Below are positions 30,217 to 40,300 of a stretch of DNA of 64,000 nucleotides, piece after piece. The position numbers and the translations under genes were made by a program. How positions within the stretch are numbered: position 1 is the stretch's first letter; every line of letters starts with the position of its first letter. The notes below the pieces were generated by a model that was given only the letters and a program-made list of their open reading frames with translations, was not told the origin of the DNA and did no database searches. The DNA is from an uncultured Clostridia bacterium (GTDB lineage Bacteria > Bacillota > Clostridia > Christensenellales > Borkfalkiaceae): the NCBI GenBank assembly GCA_934271255.1, contig CAKQQS010000005.1, forward strand, positions 62,001-126,000, in the 5' to 3' direction.

Positions 30217-31077
30217 TTAACCTTTAATACCGCCTATATTTACCCCGTCTATCAACTGTTTCTGGAAAACGAAAAACACGACGGCTGCGGGAATTATCAT
30301 CATAACGCCCGTCGCCATCTGGTTGTTGGGGAACTTGCCCGCAACCAAACTTCCCGAGTATCTGTAAAATATATCTAACGCAAGCGTGTATTTTTCTTCG
30401 CTTCTCAAATACATCAAGGGACTCATAAAGTCGTTCCACGTTCCGTTAAACACGCCTATCATGATGAAAATGACGATAGGTTTGCACATCGGCATATAAA
30501 TCATATAGAAAACCTGAAACTTGTTCGCTCCGTCGATAACGGCGGCTTCGTCGAAACTTTTGGGAATGGAACGCATGAATTGTTTAGCCAAAAATATGTT
30601 CATCGCGCCGCCGCCGCACGCCGCGGGAATTATCATAGGCAACAACGTGTTTATCCAGCCGAGTTTGACGTACATGATATATAACGGGATTTGTATCGCG
30701 ACGGACGGCAACATTATAGTCGCCAGAACCACCGCGAAAACGAAATCTCTGCCTTTAAACTTGCATCTCGTAAACCCGAAAGTACAAAGCATTGCCGAAA
30801 AAGGTACCGTTATCATATTCACGACGATTATTATCATACTGTTTTTAAGCGAGTTCAATAAACTTACGTCGAATACGTGTTTGTAGTTTGAAAAGTACCA
30901 TTTCGTGGGGAAAAACACTATGACGGGGTTGCCCAAAGACTGTCGGTCGCTCATAACCGACACGGAAAGCATATACACGAACGGAATAAGAAAAAACAAA
31001 CTTATGGCGATAAGGCATATATGCAACGATATTCTTTTTACGATTTTGTTCGTTTTATAATTTTTAACGGCTTGCAT
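30217..31077 (-). CDS. Sugar ABC transporter permease, MalG type (rhamnosidase locus)
   Basis: 286 residues from the ATG at 31077, which has GGGGAGG upstream and starts 5 nt after the partner's stop; an in-frame ATG further upstream lies inside that gene. About six membrane helices. EAA loop 'DEAAVIDGANKFQVFYMIYMP' at about residue 190; C-terminus 'QLIDGVNIGGIKG' is the standard MalG-type ending. Forms the channel with the 31083 product. No ATPase gene is nearby. Confidence 0.92.
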   Translation of the reverse strand: MQAVKNYKTNKIVKRISLHICLIAISLFFLIPFVYMLSVSVMSDRQSLGNPVIVFFPTKWYFSNYKHVFDVSLLNSLKNSMIIIVVNMITVPFSAMLCTFGFTRCKFKGRDFVFAVVLATIMLPSVAIQIPLYIMYVKLGWINTLLPMIIPAACGGGAMNIFLAKQFMRSIPKSFDEAAVIDGANKFQVFYMIYMPMCKPIVIFIMIGVFNGTWNDFMSPLMYLRSEEKYTLALDIFYRYSGSLVAGKFPNNQMATGVMMIIPAAVVFFVFQKQLIDGVNIGGIKG

Positions 31078-31082
31078 AGTTA

Positions 31083-31988
31083 TTATTCCTCCCCGTAAAA
31101 TACCCATTTCGACGTTTTGAACAGCAACATCGTAAGCAATCCTATAAATATAAACAAAATCCAACTTTCCGCGCACGCAAGCCCCATCGTCTTTGCCGAA
31201 ATGTTAAACGCGTCGTTATATATTTTAAACACGTAAAACAACAACGAGTCGTCGGGCCCGGCGTTGCCGCCCGTAAGCGTCATTACCTGTCCGAAAGTTT
31301 GCAACGAGCCTATAACGCTCATTATCAGATTGTAGAAAAACGTCGGGGAACACATAGGTAACGTTATTTTTATAAGTTTTTCCAACGAGTTCGCGCCGTC
31401 GATTTCCGCCGCTTCGTATAAACTTACGGGGACGTTTTTCAATGCCGATAACCACAGTATCATTCCGCCGCCAAGACTCCACAGTCCCGAAATTATAAAC
31501 GAAGTCATCGCCGTTTCGGACGACGTGAAGAACGGGTATCTTCCTAAACCGATTTTAACCAGAAACTCGTTTGCTACGCCGTAATTTACGTCGAAAAAGT
31601 TTTTCCATATAATACCGCTTACCGTAACGGGAATTATTACGGGCAAATATATCAATACCCGATAAATCCCTATGCTTTTAATTTTCTTGTTGAGCAACAA
31701 GGCTAACAAAAAGGACAAAACGGTGCTTAACGGAACGCTTATCGCCGTATACGTGAGCGTAACCGAACAACTTTTAAGAAACTGCCTGTTGGAAAAAATG
31801 TATTTATAGTTGAAAAGTCCGAATCCCGTCGGCGGCGTGATTACGTTGTATCTTTTGAAAAAGGAAAAATACAACGACGAGAATATGGGAAACGCCTGAA
31901 AAACCACTATGCCGATAATTACGGGTAAAATAAACAGCCACCCCGTTATGCTCTTTTCTTTGTAACTGTTGCTTTTCCGTTTAGCCAT
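31083..31988 (-). CDS. Sugar ABC transporter permease, MalF/UgpA type (rhamnosidase locus)
   Basis: 301 residues, about six helices, opening 'ITGWLFILPVIIGIVVFQAFP'. The EAA loop reads 'YEAAEIDGANSLEKLIKITLP' at about residue 195. It sits 3 nt after the binding-protein gene and 5 nt before the partner permease, the usual CUT1 order binding protein, MalF, MalG. Confidence 0.92.
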   Translation of the reverse strand: MAKRKSNSYKEKSITGWLFILPVIIGIVVFQAFPIFSSLYFSFFKRYNVITPPTGFGLFNYKYIFSNRQFLKSCSVTLTYTAISVPLSTVLSFLLALLLNKKIKSIGIYRVLIYLPVIIPVTVSGIIWKNFFDVNYGVANEFLVKIGLGRYPFFTSSETAMTSFIISGLWSLGGGMILWLSALKNVPVSLYEAAEIDGANSLEKLIKITLPMCSPTFFYNLIMSVIGSLQTFGQVMTLTGGNAGPDDSLLFYVFKIYNDAFNISAKTMGLACAESWILFIFIGLLTMLLFKTSKWVFYGEE

Positions 31989-31991
31989 TCG

Positions 31992-33326
31992 TTACCTCTG
32001 GTCCCTTATAAAGTTATTGATGTCTCTTTTGCACGTTTTTATATACGCTTCAAGGTCTGCGTCGGGCGATTGAAAATATTTCGTAAGCATGTTTTGTATA
32101 GACCCGTCGTAACCCGACATCATAACGGAATCCAACATATCGTAAAAATCGTAAATAACGTCTTTCGTACCCGCGTATACGAACGCGTCGCTGTTTATGG
32201 GAATAATCGTTCTCCATATAGCGTTTTCGTCTTCCGCAACGGATTTTAAAGACGGGGTTATCGTTCCCGATTTGGATATTTCTTCCTGTCCGTCCTTGCT
32301 CATAAGATATTCAAGGAACTTCCACGCGACGACTTTGTTTTTAGATGATTTGCTTATGCCGTAACCCGTAGTACCCGCTCCGCAACAAGGAACGTCCCCT
32401 TCGACGCCCGATATTATTTTCGGGAAAGAAACCGCTTCCAGATCGTTTTGCAAAGCCGCGTAATACGACTGCGCGTAAGGTCTTACCTGAAACTTCATAG
32501 CCGTTCTGCCGCTTACGAAGTTTTGCGATACCCCTTGCGTGTACGTCGCGTAACCCTTTTCGATGAGTTTGTGCATTTCTTTCAAGCCGTTTTGATACTT
32601 CTCGTCGAGAACGATATTACCTTCTTTATCGACGATAGTCCCGCCGTAAGACGACGTGAACGAATACATAAGTATTCTCCAATCGAAATCCGCTTCGACA
32701 GCGAATTGTTTGTTATTAACGTAATTACAACCGGCGTCGTACAACTTTTTGCACGTTTCGAGCATATCGCTCCACGTCCAGCCGTTTTCGGGTAAAGCGA
32801 CGTCGTATTTTTTGAATATGCCTTTGTTAAGATACACCACCAACTTGTTTATATCTCTCGGCAAAAAATATTGCGCCCCGTTATGGTTCTTTTGACCGAG
32901 TTTTATTACCGAGTCGTAGTACAGCGACTTGTCGAAACCCGACTTTTCGATATACGGATCGAGATTTTCGAGAAGGTTGGATTCAGCGAACAACGTAACG
33001 TACTGATCCGAAACCCACATAAGGTCGTACACCACGCCCGCCGCAACGTCGCCTTGTATCGTTTGTTCGTAATTCGTTATCTTTTGATTTTTAAACTTGA
33101 CGTTGGGGTACTTTTTATTAAACCCTTCTTCTAGTTTTTCAATCGTTTTTACTTCGCCGTCTTCGTTCATTATAGCGATTTTAAGCGTTACGGACACTTC
33201 GGGATCGACTTCGAGATTCAAGTCGGACGGATCTACGTCCTGCGCTCCCTTTTTGCCGCACGAAACGGCGAACGGAATTGTCGCGATTATAGCCAAAGCC
33301 AACAGCAAACTTATAATTCTTTTCAT
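31992..33326 (-). CDS. Extracellular sugar-binding lipoprotein (rhamnosidase locus)
   Basis: 444 residues, the usual length of a CUT1 family 1 binding protein. Lipobox AVSC (Cys23). Typical features: 'LEEGFNKKYPNVKFKNQ', 'YDLMWVSDQYV', 'NKLVVYLNKGIFKKYDVALP', 'WTWSDMLETCKKL', 'GRTAMKFQVRP', and 'GYGISKSSKNKVVAWKFLEYL' near the end. Captures the oligosaccharide for the two downstream permeases. A rhamnose-containing ligand is inferred from the GH78 gene 4 nt upstream. Confidence 0.88.
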   Translation of the reverse strand: MKRIISLLLALAIIATIPFAVSCGKKGAQDVDPSDLNLEVDPEVSVTLKIAIMNEDGEVKTIEKLEEGFNKKYPNVKFKNQKITNYEQTIQGDVAAGVVYDLMWVSDQYVTLFAESNLLENLDPYIEKSGFDKSLYYDSVIKLGQKNHNGAQYFLPRDINKLVVYLNKGIFKKYDVALPENGWTWSDMLETCKKLYDAGCNYVNNKQFAVEADFDWRILMYSFTSSYGGTIVDKEGNIVLDEKYQNGLKEMHKLIEKGYATYTQGVSQNFVSGRTAMKFQVRPYAQSYYAALQNDLEAVSFPKIISGVEGDVPCCGAGTTGYGISKSSKNKVVAWKFLEYLMSKDGQEEISKSGTITPSLKSVAEDENAIWRTIIPINSDAFVYAGTKDVIYDFYDMLDSVMMSGYDGSIQNMLTKYFQSPDADLEAYIKTCKRDINNFIRDQR

Positions 33327-33330
33327 CTTT

Positions 33331-35835
33331 TTACATCTCCTTATTTATTATCGATATTTTGTTCGCGCCGTGTTTCAACGCGACTTTTTCGTAATACTCG
33401 ATTCCGTCGACGATTATATGCTTTTCTTTCGCCACAAACGTAGCGTCAACGTCGTACGGAACGTTTACTTCCGACAGCCAGCCTCGTTCGGTTTTTTTCC
33501 ATTCGACGGCAATTGCGCCGCGCACAGTGTCAAGACGCCCTTTGCAATACGTCAGTTCCGAAATAAAACAAGGTTGTATAACCGTTTCTTTGAACGCGTT
33601 TTTGCTTAAATCCGCGCGTATGCCGAGCAGATAGTTGATAAAATACCCGTCGTAGCCCGAAAACATAGGATGATTGAAAGAATGCATATCGTCGCCGATG
33701 TCGTTCTCCCACCGTTCCCAGATACTAGTCGCTCCGCATTCGAGCATATATCCCCAACCCGGATATTCTTTGTTCGTCAAAAGTTTAAAAACCGTTTCGG
33801 CGTACCCGTAATTGCACAGATTGTAAATTAAATGACGATACCCCTGATTGCCGCACGTCGTGTGATATTTGCGCTTTATAACGTCTTCGTCGGCAAGCCG
33901 CATCCAGCGTTTGCAAGCCTCTTCGTCTTCGTCGAACACCGTAACGCACACCGCAAGTTCCGTTTGAGAACCGTTGCCGTAAACCTTCTTTTCGTCGTCG
34001 TAGTATTTGTTTTTGAACTTTTCTTTATATTCGACGTAAAGGTCGCCGTAATATTTTTGTTTTTCGGGGTTGTTTATTACGCCCGCAAACAATTTCATTT
34101 GTTTCAGATACCACAGAAAATATATCGCGCTCATAAATATTTCGGTTACGCATTTAGAGTAATGCCCGTCCGCAAATATTATCGCGGGGCACCAGTCCCC
34201 GTAATACCCGTAACACACCGTTCCGTCGTTTTCGTCCGCGTTGCGTTTAAGATACCCTATCCATTTTTCAAACTTGTCAAAGTTTCTTTCTATTACGCCC
34301 GTATCCGCAAACCTTTCGTAGGCAAGCAACGCCGTTACCGTATACGATGACACGGGATCGGCTACCGTACACCCGACTTCGTAAGGCACGGTATCCGGTA
34401 TTACGCCGTCGTCCGACTGCGCGTCCCCTATCATATCGGTAAAATTAGGCAAAAAGTTTTCAAGCGAAAAATTGTTTACCGACTGATACAGTCTTGCCGT
34501 CAAATCGTTCAGCCAACCCAACCTTTCGTCCCGTTGCGGACAATCGGTAAATACGCCGTTAAGGTTGTTACCTTCCGTTCTGACAGCGATTTTATGAAGG
34601 GCGTTAAGCGTTTCGTCGGAACATTCGAACTCGCTTATTATCTTTAAATCCGTTCTCAATACGTTTACTTCGACGTCCGATATTTCCGCGTACCCTTCGA
34701 TTTTTATTTCCGCAAACTGAAAACCGTGATAAGTAAACTCGGGGCGGTAACTCTCGACGCCCTCGCCGTTTAAAATGTAAATATCTTTGCTTTCCGCCGC
34801 GCGATAATTACAGTTGTTCATTTTTCCGCCGTACGTTTTTTCGGCGTGAGTAATCGTTATCTTACTGCCCCTTTCGCCTTTGACTTTCACCGAAAGGAAT
34901 CCGCACACGTTCGCCCCGTTGTCGATTTCTACGACGTTGCCTTTCGTAACTATCGATTGCGGCTCGAACCTTTCGACTATTCTCATAGGCGGTATCACGC
35001 TCGCTCTGAACTTTCCGCTAGGCGGATCGACGGCGAACGTCGCCACCCATTTGTCGAACGACACGCCGTACTCGGGGTTTAGCCAGTCATCTTTCTTTCT
35101 CGCGTCGCAAACTTCCCCGTCGTAAACGCCGTTAAGCGTAACGTAATCTTTTTTGACGTTCCACAGCCTGCCCGGTATGGTAGGCATTTCGTAAACCGTT
35201 CCGTCGGCGTATTCTATCCTTAAAAGTCCGTATACTTTCTTCGCGCCGTAAAACCCGTAGCCTACGCGCATACACAACGCATTGTTGCCTTTTTTCAATT
35301 CAAGCGGGTACGTTCTGTATCTCAGCGTTTTGCCGTAAACGGTAACTCCGCCGTCAAAATAACAGTCGTCAAGCAACTCGCCGTTTAAATAAACTCTCCC
35401 CGTTCCTAACATACATACGTAAAATCTCGCTTTTTTAACGGGTTTGTCTACGGCAACGTCTAACCTGATATCGTCTACGCACCCCGAAAAACCCAGCGGT
35501 TGTCCTATCCACCACGCTTTGAACTCTTCGTCGGGATTTAAAAACGCCGTTTCAAAAAAACCGCTTTCTACCCGCTTGCCGTTTATCGTCGCTTTGCAAT
35601 AATATTCGGTAAAACTTTTTAATTCCCGCCCGCCGTACGCGACGTTTACGTTCTCGTCGCCGAAAATCTCTCCGCTGTCCCAAACGACTGCTTTCTCGTC
35701 GGCAAAACTTTTGTCGGTCGAAACCAAAATCCTGTACTTTTCTTGCGTTTCGTTCGTGTTTATCCACGAAAACCTAGGCTTTTTATTGTCCGTTCCTATC
35801 GGGTTGATTAAATTATCTATTCTGAATTGAGCCAT
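33331..35835 (-). CDS. GH78 alpha-L-rhamnosidase-like glycosidase
   Basis: Hydrolyses terminal alpha-L-rhamnosides; 834 residues, no signal peptide, so cytoplasmic. An N-terminal Fn3-like domain ('NPIGTDNKKPRFSW', 'YRILVSTD') and a carbohydrate-binding-like beta domain (about 100-220) precede the (alpha/alpha)6 barrel. The GH78 signature FTDCPQRDERLGW is at 429-441, with Glu437 the catalytic acid candidate. 'IPDTVPYEVG', 'DWCPA', 'TTCGNQGYRH' and the second Glu in 'ATSIWERWEND' (about 690) complete the active site pattern. First structural gene after lacI, with an operator 11 nt before its start. GH78 membership is sure; the exact aglycone is not. Confidence 0.92.
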   Translation of the reverse strand: MAQFRIDNLINPIGTDNKKPRFSWINTNETQEKYRILVSTDKSFADEKAVVWDSGEIFGDENVNVAYGGRELKSFTEYYCKATINGKRVESGFFETAFLNPDEEFKAWWIGQPLGFSGCVDDIRLDVAVDKPVKKARFYVCMLGTGRVYLNGELLDDCYFDGGVTVYGKTLRYRTYPLELKKGNNALCMRVGYGFYGAKKVYGLLRIEYADGTVYEMPTIPGRLWNVKKDYVTLNGVYDGEVCDARKKDDWLNPEYGVSFDKWVATFAVDPPSGKFRASVIPPMRIVERFEPQSIVTKGNVVEIDNGANVCGFLSVKVKGERGSKITITHAEKTYGGKMNNCNYRAAESKDIYILNGEGVESYRPEFTYHGFQFAEIKIEGYAEISDVEVNVLRTDLKIISEFECSDETLNALHKIAVRTEGNNLNGVFTDCPQRDERLGWLNDLTARLYQSVNNFSLENFLPNFTDMIGDAQSDDGVIPDTVPYEVGCTVADPVSSYTVTALLAYERFADTGVIERNFDKFEKWIGYLKRNADENDGTVCYGYYGDWCPAIIFADGHYSKCVTEIFMSAIYFLWYLKQMKLFAGVINNPEKQKYYGDLYVEYKEKFKNKYYDDEKKVYGNGSQTELAVCVTVFDEDEEACKRWMRLADEDVIKRKYHTTCGNQGYRHLIYNLCNYGYAETVFKLLTNKEYPGWGYMLECGATSIWERWENDIGDDMHSFNHPMFSGYDGYFINYLLGIRADLSKNAFKETVIQPCFISELTYCKGRLDTVRGAIAVEWKKTERGWLSEVNVPYDVDATFVAKEKHIIVDGIEYYEKVALKHGANKISIINKEM

Positions 35836-35845
35836 ACTCTTCCTT

Positions 35846-35861
35846 TCGCGAACTCGTGTTC
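35846..35861. promoter_or_regulatory. LacI-type operator before the rhamnosidase gene
   Basis: TCGCGAACTCGTGTTC, with symmetric core GAAC-N4-GTTC. Identical over 16 nt to 36905-36920 at the lacI promoter. It lies between lacI and the GH78 start, just ahead of the ribosome site AAAGGAAG, where a bound repressor could block elongation. No clear second promoter is seen in the 57-nt gap. Confidence 0.7.
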
Positions 35862-35892
35862 TTTTTTCTCAAAAAAATATAAAACCGCAATT

Positions 35893-36897
35893 TTATATTT
35901 TTTTCGTCGTTGACCTTATTATCAATTCGGGGGCGATTATTTCGCGACCGACGTCGTTTTTATCGACGACGTTTCTTTTTAAAACGTCGAAAACCTTTTC
36001 ACCGAAATATTCCGCTTTATGGCTTAAAGTCGTTATGCCTTTTGCGTATTCCGCGGAAATGCTTATGTTGTCTATGCCGACGACCGATATATCGTCGGGA
36101 ACGCGGTATCCGTTTTTATCGATAGCGGAAATCGCGCCGACGGCAAGCAGGTCGTTCATGCAGATAATCGCCGTTACGTCCTTGTTTCGGCTGAGAAGTT
36201 TTTCCGCGCCGTCATAACCCGTTTTTATCGCCGTGCCTTCTATTCCGCACCCGTATTCGATAATCGGGTTGTCTATACCGAAATACTTTTTCATCGAGTT
36301 TTTAAAACAATCGAGCCGTAAATCGTTCGTTCCCTTGTTGTATAAACTCATATAAGCGATTTTGCTGTGTCCGTTTTCTTTCAAATACGAAACGATGTCG
36401 TTCATACCTTTGTTAAAGTCTATGGCGACGCCGCAAATCTTGTCGTCCATCACGTCGTTTACCGTACCGTATACGACGCTTATATTGTTTTCCAAAAGTT
36501 GTTCGATATGATTCGTCGTAAGCAAATCCGAATTAGCGACGATAAAAACGCCGTCTACTCGCCTTGAAATGAACTCGTCGATATATCTCTCCAAATGAGT
36601 GTTACCGCCGCAAATATTGACGAAATAACCGTTGTCCATAGCCTTGTTTTCTATGCTTTCGATAATTTGCATATACAACGGGTTCGTAAAATCGTTGATA
36701 AGCACGGCTATCGAATGGGTTTTCTTCCCCTTCATCGTCTTCGCTATCATATCGGGATGATAATTAAGTTGTTTTACGGCAGCCCTTACCCTGTCGGCGC
36801 GTTCCTTTGAAACGTATCTCTTACCGCTCAATACGAAAGAAACAGTCGTTTCCGAAACGCCCGCAAGCCTTGCCACGTCTTTTCTGGTTGCGCTCAT
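35893..36897 (-). CDS. LacI-family transcriptional regulator
   Basis: 334 residues. N-terminal LacI helix-turn-helix: TRKDVARLAGVSETTVSFVL, hinge helix near 'NYHPDMIAKTMKG', then a periplasmic-binding-like domain (about 60-330) with 'SIAVLINDFTNPLY', 'RRVDGVFIV', 'ICMNDLLAVGAI' and 'DDISVVGIDNI'. First gene of the minus-strand rhamnosidase operon and so probably co-transcribed with it. Two identical 16-nt operators, one at its own start of transcription, indicate autoregulation and control of the operon. The inducer is probably a sugar from the imported glycan. Confidence 0.93.
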   Translation of the reverse strand: MSATRKDVARLAGVSETTVSFVLSGKRYVSKERADRVRAAVKQLNYHPDMIAKTMKGKKTHSIAVLINDFTNPLYMQIIESIENKAMDNGYFVNICGGNTHLERYIDEFISRRVDGVFIVANSDLLTTNHIEQLLENNISVVYGTVNDVMDDKICGVAIDFNKGMNDIVSYLKENGHSKIAYMSLYNKGTNDLRLDCFKNSMKKYFGIDNPIIEYGCGIEGTAIKTGYDGAEKLLSRNKDVTAIICMNDLLAVGAISAIDKNGYRVPDDISVVGIDNISISAEYAKGITTLSHKAEYFGEKVFDVLKRNVVDKNDVGREIIAPELIIRSTTKKI

Positions 36898-36904
36898 TAA
36901 AACC

Positions 36905-36955
36905 TCGCGAACTCGTGTTCATATAGTATTATAATACGTTTTTTGCGTTTGTCAA
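36905..36955 (-). promoter_or_regulatory. lacI promoter with operator at +1
   Basis: Minus strand: TTGACA (36955-36950), 16 bp, TATAAT (36933-36928), both perfect. The operator TCGCGAACTCGTGTTC (36905-36920) starts about where transcription starts, so repressor binding would block initiation or early elongation. Confidence 0.8.
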
Positions 36956-37100
36956 TAGTTTTTTTAAAAAAAATTACGATTTTTTATTTTTTCGTATTTT
37001 TGCTTTTTTTGCACGCGGCGGCAATCGTCTTAAACGACAAATCGCGATACGACCGTTTTCATCTGTTTTTTACCGCAATTTTGCGACTGCTTGTTTTTTG

Positions 37101-37199
37101 TTTAATTCCGCCGTCGGTTCGTTTTTCGTTTGCTTACCGCTTGCCGACGTCGGCGGTTTATTTTTTGTTTTTATTTAATTCCGTCGGCGGTTCGTTTTT
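37101..37199. repeat. 26-nt direct repeat in T-rich intergenic DNA
   Basis: TTTAATTCCG, then CCGTCGG or TCGGCGG, then TTCGTTTTT at 37101-37126 and 37174-37199, offset 73 bp. The palindrome CCGACGTCGG (37144-37153) lies between the copies. 36956-37373 holds no gene I can support. Confidence 0.65.
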
Positions 37200-37207
37200 G
37201 CGCAAAC

Positions 37208-37242
37208 AAAAAGGCGTACTCCGATAAAGAGCGCGCCTTTTT
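37208..37242 (-). terminator. Terminator of the MoxR/VWA operon
   Basis: Stem AAAAAGGCG / CGCCTTTTT (9 bp, with further pairing inside the loop), about 130 nt after the last stop of the operon. U-rich tails form in both directions. Confidence 0.6.
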
Positions 37243-37373
37243 AAGGTTTTGTAAATTGATTTTTATAAATTACGTCCGACTTGTTCAACCGTCAACGTAC
37301 CCGTCGTTACCGATTTTTAACCGTCGATAAACGGCAATTTGCTCGTTCGGGGTTGTTACGCGTTGCAATCGGC

Positions 37374-40300
37374 TTATTTCGTTACCGTTTCGCCCGTTGC
37401 GGGTTTGGTCGCTTCGGCGTATACGTTGCAATAATAGTCGTACATATCTTTGAAATACGCGTTGAACGTCGTTTTGTCTTGTTCTTCCAACTTATCGTAT
37501 ACGATTTTGAAAGAGTCTATTGCTTTTTTAAGTCCTTCCAACTCTTCTTTAAAGTCGCCCGTTTCGGCAACGCTTTGATAATATACTCCGTTCTTCTCTA
37601 TTTCAAACATAAGAGTAATTGCCGATTTAAGCGCGCCCGATTCGATGAACGTTGCGAAGAACTCGTCGAGAGCCGTATAATAATCGCCGTTTACGTCGAT
37701 TGCCTTAAAGATAACCTTGCTGTACAAATCGAGAGCGCGGTAGTCGTTCATGATGCCGAGTACCGTCGTTTTGTATTCTTCCGTATAAACGCCGTCTTGA
37801 AGTTTATCGGCAGCGTAAATCACGTCGTACGCTTTGTTGACGAAAGCCGCCAACCCGACCGCTTCTTCGTTGAAATAGAAGTTCCAGAGCATCGTGTCGC
37901 CGAATCTGAGTTCGGTTTGAAGGTACTTGAAATACGTTTCCGCGCGGTACATTGCGTACCAGAGCGGCTGTTCGTTGTTTACCGTCAAATTGCGATAATA
38001 CGCCAACTTAACCGCGTCGGGCGCGTTGGTCAATATATCGTCGGCTATCGACTTGGCGCGTTCGTAAGAGACGACGACGAGCGCGTAGCACGTTTCGCCT
38101 TTCTGAACTCTCGTAAACGCCTTGGTGCATCTGTCAATCGCCGAAACAAGTTCGTCGAACTTAGTTTTCCACTCGTCCGCAACCGCCGTTTCGGTGTAGT
38201 TATAAGCGTCCAGACAGTTGTTGTATATTCCGCCGAGAACGGTATCGAAAGTCGTTTTAGCCGTTTCGGAAAGCGCGGTGTAATTGTCGATTATATCCTG
38301 CATAAGCGCTTTGAACTCGATTTCGTCGTCCTTATAAGCAAAACTGCAAACGAGCGTTGCAAGCGCGTTCATGAGTTTCGTAGCGGGAACGCGCGAAGAT
38401 TCGTCCAGCACGCTTTCAAAATATTTATCGGTGAACAATCCGAGATAGTTGTAGAAAAGTCCCTGCTCCGCGTTTTTATCGAACGCAAGTACGGGGTACC
38501 CTTTGCTCAGCGACATCAAAAATCCTAACTGAACTCTCGGCGTAGCGCCGTTAATTCCCTCTAAAAGGGCAGCCATGTTCGTTTTGAACTCGTCGCTCGT
38601 AAAGAAGGCGTTCTCGTCTTCACATTCGACGTACGGCTCGAAAACCTTTATGTAAGCGTTAAGAAGGTCGGTATAAACCGCGTCGCCGTACATAGCGTAG
38701 TCCAAAGGAATAAACATATTGTTTCTGACGTACTCTACGAGTTGCGCAAAAGTTACGGGAATGGGTTTCTTGTCCGCGTCTATCAAAAACTCGGAGAAAG
38801 TAAACATTCCGTAGAAATACTTGTTCATTTCGTCTTCCGACTGCGCGAGTTGAGTTATGTTGCTGAGCGCAAGCGCAAAGTTATAAACGAAAACGCTGCT
38901 GTCTATCTGGTACGCGTCGTAAGCCGCTATGGCGGACGAAACGGTATCGTAGATATCTTCCAGCTTGTTAGTCAAATGAACAGTTCCGAGCACCTTTACG
39001 GCGTTCTTAACGGTAAGTTCGTACGCTTGTTTTTTGTCTTCTTCCGTTTCGGCAAGCCCTTTCAAGTGAATATTATAGTAGTACGTGTAGAGTATTTCAA
39101 AATAGTCTTGTTTCGTTCTCCACTCGTTTATAAGCGCGTAAATGAAACGCAAATTCGCGTTGCCGTAATATTCTCCCGAACTGATAATAGAAACGACTTG
39201 TTCTACGTTCGTTTTGTAATTATCGAGAGTTTCCGCCGTCCATTCTTCGGGAACGGGTTCGAGCGCGGTGTACAACTCGAACATATAGTCGAGCGCGGCG
39301 ACGTTGGCGTTTACGTCGTCTACCGTAGGTACTTTTTCAAGGTAAGCGGCAATCGTAGTCGTTGAATCGAGTTCGATTTTATCGCTCTCGTCGCGGATTT
39401 TACTCAACAAATCGCAAAGTTCTACAAAGCGGGTTGATTGTCTGAACTTGTCGACAGCCGCGCGGGTATCCGCGTAACTTCCGCCTGTAAGAGTCATGTC
39501 CGCGCCTTCAAATACAAGCACGTCGCCGAAAGGCGCGCTTGCTTTTTTCCATTCTTTCAAGCCGTACGTAGCCGCTACGCCGAACAGTAAACCCTTTTGT
39601 TCGTCCGTAACGCGCGCTTTTTCGCTTGCGTTGAGTTCGCCGTAGTATTTTACGCCTTTAAGCGCTTTTTCGCCTTGCGCTTCCGTCAACCCGAAGTTTT
39701 CCTTGTCGGTAAAATCAAATCCTTGTAATTCGGGCGTTACTTTTTCTATGTACGTTACGCCGCTGTAAATGATTTTGATATCGAAAGAACCGTATTCCTT
39801 GCCGTCGATTACTACTTTAATCGTCTGGCTATACGCGTTGGTCGCCGTATTTTCTTCCGTAACGACGGAAGGATCGTACCCTTTGAGCATATCGGGAGTC
39901 ATTTCAATCGCGTCCGAAAGGAGTTGTCCGCCGTTGCCGACGTATTGAATCTCCCCGCCCGTCGCTCTTATTTCGTTTTCGTAAGTCTTATAAGAAGTTT
40001 TGTTGGGCGACCTTAACACGTTGACGCTTTCTATTGCGTAAACGTTGATTTTTATTTCGGTTTCGTAAGAGTTCGCGCCTTTCTCGTAAACGATTTTAAG
40101 CGTTTTTTCGCCCGCGGTCGTCGAATCGAATCCCGTTACCGTTACGCCCGACGCCGATATGCCGACTATTCTTTCTCTGCCGTCCGAGTCGGTGTAATAC
40201 AGTTTGCCCGCGTCGGAAAACGCCGAGCCGACGAAATAATCTTTTTTATACCCCTTTACGCTGACTTCGGGGCGTTCTTTGACCGTTACCGTGAACGTAG

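Noticed and set aside
36956..37373. Possible small gene or ncRNA in the T-rich spacer
   Set aside because: Open frames here are short and low-complexity, and no promoter with structured RNA could be recognised beyond the terminator at 37208.
37281..38528. 415-codon open frame on the plus strand
   Set aside because: Overlaps the Ig-domain lipoprotein gene in antisense and shows shadow-type composition, without a ribosome site.
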